Shown: piece by piece, positions 22,989-30,499 of the stretch
Layout of the letters: every line of letters starts with the position of its first letter
How positions within the stretch are numbered: the stretch's first letter is position 1
DNA from: Planctomycetota bacterium
GTDB lineage: Bacteria; Planctomycetota; UBA1135; UBA2386
NCBI GenBank assembly: GCA_947444055.1
Contig: CANEYR010000009.1
Location: forward strand, 31,717 to 95,716
Direction of reading: 5' to 3'
Length of the DNA stretch: 64,000 nucleotides
Position numbers and translations under genes: made by a program
Notes under the pieces: model-generated
What the model saw: only the letters and a program-made list of their open reading frames with translations
Told to the model about the DNA's origin: nothing
The model's database searches: none

Positions 22989-24440
22989 ATGAACCTCGCC
23001 CCGCTCGACTTCGCCCTTCTGGTCGCCTACTTCGTCGGCATGATCGCCGTCGGTTACGTCGTCGGCCGCCGCACGACCGGGGCGAAGGACTACTTCCTCG
23101 GCTCGCGCGACCTGCCCTGTTGGGCGCTGCTGCTATCGATCGTCGCGACCGAGACCAGCACGGTGACGTTCCTCAGCGTGCCGGGCCTGGCTTGGGCCGG
23201 CGACCTCACGTTCCTGCAGCTGCCGATGGGCTACGTGCTCGGCCGCTTCGTCGTCGTCTGGCTGCTGCTGCCGCATTACTTCCGCGGCGAAATGGTGACG
23301 GCCTACGAAGTGCTGCGCAAACGCTTCGGCGGGCACTTGCAGAAGGTCGCCAGCCTGACGTTCCTGGTCGCGCGCACGATCGGCGGCGGCCTGCGGCTGT
23401 TCCTCACGGCGCTGGTCGTCGAGAAGCTGACCGGGCTCAGCGTCGGCGCCTCGATCGTCGCGATCACGGCGGTGACGCTCGTCTACACGTTCTTCGGCGG
23501 CATGCGAGCCGTTGTGTGGACTGACGTCGCGCAGTTCGTGATCTACCTGACGGGTGCGGCGGCGGCGTTCTACATCCTGGTGACGAAGTTGCCCGGCGGC
23601 TTCGACCAGGTGCTCACGGCTGCGGGGCCCGAGAAGCTGCGCGTCTTCGACCTCTCGCTCGATGTCGCCAAACCCTACACGCTGTGGTCCGGTCTGATCG
23701 GCGGCGCCTTCATCTCACTCGGCAGCCACGGCGTCGACCAGTTGATCGTGCAGCGGCTGTTGTCGGCGAAGAACCAACGTCAAGCGGGACTGGCGCTGTC
23801 GCTGAGCGGCGTGCTGGTGCTGCTGCAGTTTGGCTTCTTCCTGCTGCTCGGCCTTGGCCTCTTCGCGTTCTACCAGCAGTTTCCGCCAGCCGAGCCGTTC
23901 ACCAAATCGGACACCGTGTTCCGCGACTTCCTGCTGACACAGATGCCCGCGGGCCTGCTCGGCCTCGTGCTCGGCGCCGTGTTCTCGGCGGCGATGTCGA
24001 GCTTCTCGTCGTCGCTCAATTCGTCCGCCGCCGCGCTGGTCGGTGACTTCGTGCTGCCGATGACGAAGTGCGACCCGGCGTCGCCGTTTGTGCTGAAGAC
24101 CGCGAAGGGCGCCACCGTCTTGTTCGCGGTCTTAGAGGCGATCATGGCGATGAACTGCGTCGACGACCGCGCCATCATCGACCAGGTGCTCGCCATTGCG
24201 GCGCTGACGACCGGCGTGCTGCTCGGCGTGTTCTTCCTCGGCACGCTGACCAAGCGCGTCGACCAGACCGCGGCGCTGGTCGGCTTCGCGGCCGGCCTCG
24301 GCATCGATCTGTTCTGCAAATTTGGCCTGGAGCCGCTCACCGGCATCACGATCGCCGGACCGTGGTACGGCCTGATCGGCAGCGTCACGACGTTCGCGAC
24401 AGGCCTGCTCACGTCCTTGCTGCGGCCACAACGCCCATGA
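22989..24440 (+). CDS. sodium:solute symporter (SSS family)
   Basis: A protein of 483 residues from ATG 22989 with about 13 membrane helices. 'LLVAYFVGMIAVGYVVGRRTTGAKDYFLGSRDLPCW' (first helix plus the G.R.....DYFLG.R.LP motif) and 'SIVATETSTVTFLSVPG' are characteristic of SSS permeases of the sialic-acid/sugar-type subgroup; 'GAVFSAAMSSFSSSLNSSAAALVGDF' is the conserved C-terminal half sodium-site region. Cotranscribed with two NamZ genes (4-nt overlap), so its likely substrate is a muramic-acid or amino-sugar product. Substrate identity is inference from context. Confidence 0.92.
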   Translation: MNLAPLDFALLVAYFVGMIAVGYVVGRRTTGAKDYFLGSRDLPCWALLLSIVATETSTVTFLSVPGLAWAGDLTFLQLPMGYVLGRFVVVWLLLPHYFRGEMVTAYEVLRKRFGGHLQKVASLTFLVARTIGGGLRLFLTALVVEKLTGLSVGASIVAITAVTLVYTFFGGMRAVVWTDVAQFVIYLTGAAAAFYILVTKLPGGFDQVLTAAGPEKLRVFDLSLDVAKPYTLWSGLIGGAFISLGSHGVDQLIVQRLLSAKNQRQAGLALSLSGVLVLLQFGFFLLLGLGLFAFYQQFPPAEPFTKSDTVFRDFLLTQMPAGLLGLVLGAVFSAAMSSFSSSLNSSAAALVGDFVLPMTKCDPASPFVLKTAKGATVLFAVLEAIMAMNCVDDRAIIDQVLAIAALTTGVLLGVFFLGTLTKRVDQTAALVGFAAGLGIDLFCKFGLEPLTGITIAGPWYGLIGSVTTFATGLLTSLLRPQRP

Positions 24441-25645
24441 AAATCGTTCCTCTCGTCGCCTCGATCCTGCTCGCGAGCCCGCTGCTGTTGGCGCAGGTTG
24501 CGGGCAGCCCGCCAAGCTTCTTGAACGGCGCCGACCAACTCGAGCTGGGCGTCAAGGAAGTGCTCAACCAGCGTCGAGTCGGGTTGATCACCAACCACAC
24601 CGGTCGCCTGCGCGACGGCAAGCAACGCACGCTCGACGCGATGCGGGCGGCGAACTACGTGCAGGTCGTGGCGCTGTTCTCACCCGAGCACGGTTCTGAA
24701 GGCCAAGTCGACGACAAGGTCGGCGACAGCAAGGACCAGAAGACGGGCTTGCCGGTCTACTCGCTCTACGGGGAGACCCGCGTGCCGACCGCCGCGATGC
24801 TTTTGGGCATCGACACGCTGGTGTTCGACATCCAAGACATCGGCTGCCGCTTCTACACCTACCTGTCGACGATGCGGAACTGCCTCGAAGCCGCCGCCGC
24901 GCACAAGCTGCGCTTCGTCGTGCTCGACCGGCCCAATCCGCTCGGGGGCCTGCGCATGGAAGGCCCGGTGCTCAGCGACGACCGCCGCGACTTTGTTGGC
25001 GCGATGACGATCCCGCTGCGCCACGGCATGACCGTTGGCGAACTGGCGCGCATGATCCAAGGCGAATCCGGCCTGCAAGTGGACCTGCACGTCGTGGCGT
25101 GCACAGGCTGGCAACGCGCCGACCGGTTCGATCGCACTGGTCTTACCTGGATCAACCCGTCGCCCAACATGCGGTCGCTGACGCAGGCGCTGCTGTATCC
25201 GGGCATCGGTCTGCTCGAAGGCACCAACCTGTCGGTCGGCCGCGGCACCGATACGCCGTTTGAAGTGGTCGGAGCGCCGTGGTGCCAAGGCATCCAGCTC
25301 GCGGCTTCGCTGCGCACAGCGAACCTGCCCGGGGTCACGTTCCTGCCGATCGTGTTCACGCCGACCGCGAGCAAGTTCCGCGGCGAGCCCTGCTCGGGCA
25401 TCAACATCGCGATCACCGATTGGCAGACGTTCGAACCGGTGCGCACCGGCATGCACATCGCGTGCGCGCTGCACGCACTGCACGCGACGCAGTGGGACAA
25501 GAAGCGGCTCGATTGGCTGTTGAAGCACGCGCCGTCCACCACCGCGATCCTCGCGGGCAAACCAGCCGACGAGATCGTCGGCAGTTGGCAGAAGGACCTC
25601 GAGCTGTTCCGCCTTCGGCGCCAGCCGTTCCTGTTGTACGAATGA
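24437..25645 (+). CDS. NamZ-like exo-beta-N-acetylmuramidase (DUF1343), exported
   Basis: A protein of 402 residues; ATG 24437 overlaps the symporter stop (ATGA). A signal peptide (MKIVPLVASILLASPLLLAQ) directs export. Family blocks are 'VGLITNHTGRL', 'VVALFSPEHGSEG' (Glu in the PEHG motif, proposed catalytic), 'LPVYSLYGETRVPT', 'VFDIQDIGCRFYTY', 'VLDRPNPLGG' and 'LLEGTNLSVGRGTDTPFE'. NamZ (GH171) releases single MurNAc residues from non-reducing ends of peptidoglycan fragments. With the symporter, the second DUF1343 protein and divergent murQ, it would supply MurNAc from cell walls, the organism's own or those of other bacteria. Confidence 0.92.
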   Translation: MKIVPLVASILLASPLLLAQVAGSPPSFLNGADQLELGVKEVLNQRRVGLITNHTGRLRDGKQRTLDAMRAANYVQVVALFSPEHGSEGQVDDKVGDSKDQKTGLPVYSLYGETRVPTAAMLLGIDTLVFDIQDIGCRFYTYLSTMRNCLEAAAAHKLRFVVLDRPNPLGGLRMEGPVLSDDRRDFVGAMTIPLRHGMTVGELARMIQGESGLQVDLHVVACTGWQRADRFDRTGLTWINPSPNMRSLTQALLYPGIGLLEGTNLSVGRGTDTPFEVVGAPWCQGIQLAASLRTANLPGVTFLPIVFTPTASKFRGEPCSGINIAITDWQTFEPVRTGMHIACALHALHATQWDKKRLDWLLKHAPSTTAILAGKPADEIVGSWQKDLELFRLRRQPFLLYE

Positions 25646-26823
25646 CCATGTCGCAAGCCATTCACCTGGGCCTTGAGATTGCCTGCCAAACCCCGCCGGA
25701 CGTGTTGTGCAGCGCGCGCACGTTTGGCCTGCTCAGCAACCAAGCCTCGGTCGATCGTTCGTTCCGTCACGCCGCCTTTGTGCTGAACAAGCGTTTCCCC
25801 GGCAAGCTGAAGGCGCTGTTCGGACCGCAGCACGGCCTGTGGTCGACCGCCCAGGACAACATGATCGAGACCGGCCACGGGCGCAGCGCTCGGCTCGACG
25901 TGCCGGTGTTCAGCCTCTACAGCGAGACGCGCAAACCCACGCAGCAGATGTTGGATGGGCTCGATCTCTTGGTCGTCGACCTGCAGGACGTCGGCACGCG
26001 CGTCTACACCTATGTGTGGACACTGACCTACTGCTTGGAAGCGTGCGCGCAGAAGGGCATCCCGGTGCTGGTGCTCGATCGCCCCAATCCACTCGGCGGC
26101 GATATCGCCGAAGGGCCGCTGCTCGACACGCGCTTTGCCAGCTTCGTCGGCCGCGCCAGCCTGCCGATGCGCCACGGTCTGACCTTCGCGGAGCTGGCGC
26201 GCTACTGCAACGACGTCATGGGTCTCTCGGCCGACGTGCGCACGCTGCCGATGCAAGGTTGGCGACGGCACATGCTGTGGCCGCAGACGGGCCGCGCGTG
26301 GGTGCCGCCATCGCCCAACCTGCCGCGCTGGGACGGCGCGCTCGTCTATCCCGGTCAGGTGTTGCTCGAAGGCACCAACCTCAGTGAAGGCCGCGGCACG
26401 ACGACGCCGTTTGAGCAGTTCGGCGCGCCCTTCATCGACCCGTGGCAGTTGCTCGCCCTGGCGTCGACCCACAACCTTCGTGGGCTGGCGCTGCGACCGG
26501 TGCAGTTCGAGCCAACGTTCCAGAAGTGGCAAGGCGAGGCGTGCGGCGGGCTGTTTCTGCATGCGACCGAGCCATCGACGTTGCGTTCGTACCGCACCAC
26601 GCTCGCCCTGCTGCGCTGCGTCAGCGAACTGTGGCCGCAGCAGTTCGCCTGGCGGCAGCCACCGTACGAATACGAAACCGTGCAGATGCCGATCGACATT
26701 CTGGCGGGCACCGACGACGTGCGCGCCTTCGTCAACGGCGAGCGCCCCTTGAGCCACCTCGATGCGTTGGCCGCCGCACCGCCTGACTGGTGGCAGCGTG
26801 TGCGCCGCTTCCTGCTCTACTGA
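25642..26823 (+). CDS. second NamZ-like DUF1343 protein, no signal peptide
   Basis: A 393-residue paralogue whose ATG 25642 overlaps the previous stop (ATGA). It lacks a signal peptide, so it is probably cytoplasmic. Core blocks are 'FGLLSNQASV', 'ALFGPQHGLW.. QDNM', 'VPVFSLYSETRKPT', 'VVDLQDVGTRVYTYVWT', 'VLDRPNPLGG' and 'LLEGTNLSEGRGTTTPFE'. Where the first copy has SPEHG this one has GPQHG, the alternative motif of a separate DUF1343 subgroup, so it may differ in mechanism or substrate (for instance acting inside on imported disaccharides). Ends at TGA overlapping the next ATG by one base. Confidence 0.9.
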   Translation: MTMSQAIHLGLEIACQTPPDVLCSARTFGLLSNQASVDRSFRHAAFVLNKRFPGKLKALFGPQHGLWSTAQDNMIETGHGRSARLDVPVFSLYSETRKPTQQMLDGLDLLVVDLQDVGTRVYTYVWTLTYCLEACAQKGIPVLVLDRPNPLGGDIAEGPLLDTRFASFVGRASLPMRHGLTFAELARYCNDVMGLSADVRTLPMQGWRRHMLWPQTGRAWVPPSPNLPRWDGALVYPGQVLLEGTNLSEGRGTTTPFEQFGAPFIDPWQLLALASTHNLRGLALRPVQFEPTFQKWQGEACGGLFLHATEPSTLRSYRTTLALLRCVSELWPQQFAWRQPPYEYETVQMPIDILAGTDDVRAFVNGERPLSHLDALAAAPPDWWQRVRRFLLY

Positions 26824-28853
26824 TGCACGACGAGCGGGCGCATTCTTGGCGATGGGCCTTGCTGGCAGCGGTGCCAGCCCTGCTCGTGCTCGCGCTGCAA
26901 ACGAGCTGGATGTGGCCGTTCTTCAGCGATGACGCGTTCATCTCGCTGCGCTACAGCCAGCGTCTGCTCGCCGGCGAAGGGCTCACCTGGACCGACGGCG
27001 AACGCGTAGAGGGCTACAGCAATTTGCTGTGGGTGCTCGGCTGCGCGCTGTTCGGCGCGCTGGGCCTCGACCTCGTCACCGCCGCCCGCGCGCTCGGCGC
27101 ACTGGCCACCACGTTGGCGTTCGTGCTGCTGGCCCGCGCGCTGTCGCCACGCGACCTGTTGACTGCTAGCGTCGCCGCGCTGACGCCACTGCTGGTCGCG
27201 ACCACGCAGGTGGTCACCGGCTGGACCCTCAGCGGACTGGAAGGGCCACTGTGCCTGCTTTGGCTCGCTGCGGGTTTTGCCGCGATGCTGCGCGCGCACG
27301 AACACCAACCGCTGGCGGCGTGGTCGCAAAAGACATGGATGCGCTGCAGTGTGCCGTTCGCGCTGTTGTGCTGGACGCGACCCGATGCGCCCCTGTGGGT
27401 CGCCATGGGCGCCATCGGCGTGGCTCTCGCAACGCTCCGCGGCGGCCTACGCCGCGCCAGCCAACGCGCGCTGTGGTTTGCCCTGCTGCCATTCACGGCG
27501 TTCGTCGCCCAACTGCTGCTGCGCGTCCTCTACTACGGCGATGTGGTGCCCAACACCGCGCATGTCAAAGCCGAGTTCACGGCCAACAACCTGCCGGCCG
27601 GTCTCACGTACGTGCACGACGCGGCGCTGGCCCACATCGGTCTCATCGCGCCGGCGGCGCTGGCGATGCTGTGGCTGCTGTGGCGCGCCAACACGCGCGC
27701 GCTGGCTTTCGTCCTGGCCCTGCCAGTGCTCGCTTGGTTTGCCTACCTCGCCGCGATCGGCGGCGACCACTTCCCAGGGCGACGCCTCTTGCACAGTGCC
27801 CTGGCCCCGCTGGCGCTGCTAGCAGGGCTCGGCCTCGCCGCCCTGCCAGCGGGCGCCGCGCGCGTGGCGTTCGCGATCTGCTTGCTGCTCGGTGCGGGTT
27901 GGAACGTGCAGATCGCGCGCACCGACGCGCAAAGCCTCGAACTCAAAGGGGAGATCTGGGAATGGCGTGGTCGCGTCATCGGCGAAGCGCTGCAAGCGGC
28001 GTTCGGTCGCGAACGACCGCGGCTGGCGGTCGACGCCGCCGGGGCGATGCCCTTCTACAGCGAGCTGCCAGCACTCGACATGCTCGGCCTGTGCGATCGC
28101 ACGATCGCACAGACACCCGTGGCGCCGTGGATCGCGACCATGCGGCCCGAGATCCCACGACCGCCCGGCCATCAACGTGGCAACGGCCGCTACGTCATGG
28201 ACCAAGCCCCCGACCTGATGCTGTTCAGCAATCCGCCGGGCTTGCCGTTGCCAGTGTTTGCGAGTGCGTGCGAGTTTGAAGCCGACCCGCGCTTTCTCTT
28301 GGGCTATCGCTGCGTGCGCGTCGACCTCGGTCTGTGCACGATCCTAAAAGGCACCAAGGAGCCGACGACGATGATGTTGTGGGTCGCCCTCGACGGCAAA
28401 GTCGGCGTGCGCCGGCAAGCGAACGAGATCACGATCCCGGCGTGGCTGTTCGGGGCGTTCGCCTTGCGCGAGCCGCTGTCCTGCTTTCACCAACCAGCGT
28501 CCAGCGATCCCGGCGTGGCCGCTGCTCGCCAACAGCACCTGAACGAACTCGTGCAATGGTTCACCACACCGTTAGCTGCCGCGACCCCCGATCAACAGGG
28601 TCACCTGCAGCTGACCATGGCCAGTCGCACACTGCGGCTGCGCTTGCCGATTGCCGCGGGCCGCTATCGCGTCGCGATCGAGCCGGCCGTGCCCGGTTTG
28701 ATGCTGCACACTGGCGACGGGCGCGCGCCGACTTCGGCTGATGACCTGTTCATCCCGGCGAGCACCGAACCGATCGAACTCCAGTTGCAGGCAGCCGATG
28801 GCATCGAACTGCCAATCGTGATCGAACGCGTGCGCCTGCTGCGGCAGCTCTAG
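26823..28853 (+). CDS. GT-C-like polytopic membrane protein
   Basis: A 676-residue protein whose ATG shares one base with the previous stop (TGATG). The first two thirds hold about 10-11 membrane helices. The first loop carries 'FFSDDAFISLRYSQRLLAGEGLTW' then 'VEGYSNLLWVLGCAL', the acidic 'DDAFI..RY..NL..G.G' and 'VEGYSN.LW' pattern of GT-C glycosyltransferase-like (DUF2029/ZomB-type) proteins, where the DD pair is the expected catalytic site in an outside-facing loop. The last 250 or so residues form a soluble extracytoplasmic domain. Such enzymes move sugars from lipid carriers to surface polymers. Its coupling to the namZ operon is unexpected for a catabolic unit and could be accidental. 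Confidence 0.75.
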   Translation: MHDERAHSWRWALLAAVPALLVLALQTSWMWPFFSDDAFISLRYSQRLLAGEGLTWTDGERVEGYSNLLWVLGCALFGALGLDLVTAARALGALATTLAFVLLARALSPRDLLTASVAALTPLLVATTQVVTGWTLSGLEGPLCLLWLAAGFAAMLRAHEHQPLAAWSQKTWMRCSVPFALLCWTRPDAPLWVAMGAIGVALATLRGGLRRASQRALWFALLPFTAFVAQLLLRVLYYGDVVPNTAHVKAEFTANNLPAGLTYVHDAALAHIGLIAPAALAMLWLLWRANTRALAFVLALPVLAWFAYLAAIGGDHFPGRRLLHSALAPLALLAGLGLAALPAGAARVAFAICLLLGAGWNVQIARTDAQSLELKGEIWEWRGRVIGEALQAAFGRERPRLAVDAAGAMPFYSELPALDMLGLCDRTIAQTPVAPWIATMRPEIPRPPGHQRGNGRYVMDQAPDLMLFSNPPGLPLPVFASACEFEADPRFLLGYRCVRVDLGLCTILKGTKEPTTMMLWVALDGKVGVRRQANEITIPAWLFGAFALREPLSCFHQPASSDPGVAAARQQHLNELVQWFTTPLAAATPDQQGHLQLTMASRTLRLRLPIAAGRYRVAIEPAVPGLMLHTGDGRAPTSADDLFIPASTEPIELQLQAADGIELPIVIERVRLLRQL

Positions 28854-28978
28854 CGACCCGCGACCCGCATCCGCCGCTGCGTATCGGAGGCCACAACAAG
28901 CGTTGGCCAAGCGCCTCCCGCACGGTCGACAGCGCTCACGCAATGGTGTTGCATGCGCTCCTCGTTCAAAGGCTTTCC

Positions 28979-30379
28979 ATGATCCTGTCCCTCGTCTCCG
29001 GCATGCTCCGACCACTCTCCGTTCTCTCTCTGCTCACCGCCGCGGCGCTCAGCCAAGCGCCACTCACCATCGGCAACATCTTCGTCGTGCGCGTCGGCGA
29101 TGGCCTCGCACCGCTGACCAACGGCGCCGTCGCGACGTTCGTCGAGGAATACACCAGCACGGGAACGTTCGTGCAGTCGATCCCGATGCCGACGGCCGTC
29201 GTCGGTGCCAACCAGCCGCTGACCAACGCCGGCACCTCGACCTCGGAGGGCTTCCTCAATCTCTCCGCGAACGGCCAATACCTGACGCTGGCTGGCTACT
29301 CAGCACTGCCAGGCACCTTGGCCATCGTCGCCACGCCCTCCCTGACGACGCCGCGCGTCATTGGTCGCATTAGCTTGACGGCCGCCATCGATACCTCGAC
29401 GACCATCACCGACGGTTACAGCGCTGGCAACATCCGCAGCGTCGTCAGCGGCGACGGCACGAACTTCTGGACTTCGGGCAATGCGTCCGCCAACGCGGGA
29501 GTGCGGTTCGCCACGCTCGGTGGCTCGACCACCGTCGGCATCAACGCGGGGGCGCCGAGCAACACGCGCGTCGCCGGCATCTACAACGGCCAGCTCTACA
29601 CCACCAGCTCCTCGACCGGCTATTACAGCGTGTGCTCGGTCGGCGTCGGCGTGCCGACCGTGGGCCCGGCGACCATCAGCGTGCTGACGGGCCTGCCAGT
29701 CACGGTCGGACCCTCGGCTTACGACTTCTGGTTCGCCGACCCGCAGACGCTCTACATCGCCGACGACCGCGTCGTGGCGTCAAACGGCGGCATCCACAAG
29801 TACGCGCTGGTCGCCGGCACCTGGACGCTGCAGTACATCATGCAGGCACCTGGCACGGCCGGTTGCCGCGGCCTCTCCGGCTGGAAGCAGAACGGCGTCA
29901 CCACGCTGTGGGCGACGACCGGTAGCCAACTGGTCAGCGTCATCGACGTTGGCGTCGGCTCCGTCGTCACCTCGCTCGCGGCCGCCCCCACCAACACGGC
30001 GTTCCGCGGCGTGCGCTACCTCGGCAAGGCAACCACCCTGCAACGCTTGCCCGCCACCTGCGGCGCGGCGGACATCATCGCCACCGGCAACGGCGAAATC
30101 GGCACCGACCTCATCACCACCGTGTTGAACCCGCTCGGCTTCGCCTTCGTCGGCTATGGCCTGACGTCGTTTGGCCCAGGGCTGCCGTTCTGCAACTGCA
30201 CCGTGCTGCACGATTTCAGCTTCCTGGCCGGCGGCCCGCAGAGCACGCTCTCGCTGCCGTTCACGCCGGGGTTGATTGGCTTGCAGCTCTACATCCAAGG
30301 CCTCGACTTCCTGGCGCCAGGCGGTTGCCCGGACCCACTGTTCACGCTGACGGACGGCTACGCAGTCACGATCCAGTGA
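28979..30379 (+). CDS. exported beta-propeller-like protein with C-terminal planctomycete module
   Basis: A protein of 466 residues from ATG 28979 with a signal peptide (about 1-26, ..LSLLTAAALSQ). The body consists of repeating strands with 'FWTSGNAS', 'FWFADPQTLYIADDRVVASNGGIHKY' and 'LSGWKQNGVTTLWATT', the look of a propeller with one 40-60 residue blade at a time ('LYIADD...GGI.KY' is typical). The C-terminal module shows 'CNCTVLHDFSFLAGG', 'LPFTPGLIGLQLYIQGL' and 'FTLTDGYAVTIQ', the intact form of the fragments found as orphans elsewhere in the window. Function unknown; probably extracellular. A hairpin with a T-tract follows the stop. Confidence 0.8.
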   Translation: MILSLVSGMLRPLSVLSLLTAAALSQAPLTIGNIFVVRVGDGLAPLTNGAVATFVEEYTSTGTFVQSIPMPTAVVGANQPLTNAGTSTSEGFLNLSANGQYLTLAGYSALPGTLAIVATPSLTTPRVIGRISLTAAIDTSTTITDGYSAGNIRSVVSGDGTNFWTSGNASANAGVRFATLGGSTTVGINAGAPSNTRVAGIYNGQLYTTSSSTGYYSVCSVGVGVPTVGPATISVLTGLPVTVGPSAYDFWFADPQTLYIADDRVVASNGGIHKYALVAGTWTLQYIMQAPGTAGCRGLSGWKQNGVTTLWATTGSQLVSVIDVGVGSVVTSLAAAPTNTAFRGVRYLGKATTLQRLPATCGAADIIATGNGEIGTDLITTVLNPLGFAFVGYGLTSFGPGLPFCNCTVLHDFSFLAGGPQSTLSLPFTPGLIGLQLYIQGLDFLAPGGCPDPLFTLTDGYAVTIQ

Positions 30380-30460
30380 CCAGCGAGAGACCGCGGCGTC
30401 GGTGCCGGCAATGTCGTTGCCCGCGATGACGCCGCCGAGCCGGACCTACCGGCTGGCCTC

Positions 30461-30497
30461 GGGCCTGGCTACGCTTCGCGGCGCTCCAGGCCCTTTT
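30461..30497 (+). terminator. intrinsic terminator (or attenuator) before the histidine kinase gene
   Basis: Arms GGGCCTGG (30461-30468) and CCAGGCCC (30486-30493) are perfectly complementary, with a 17-nt loop and TTTT (30494-30497). It lies about 80 bp after the propeller-like gene and just 2 bp before ATG 30500, so it could end the upstream transcript or control entry into the kinase operon. Confidence 0.6.
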
Positions 30498-30499
30498 GC

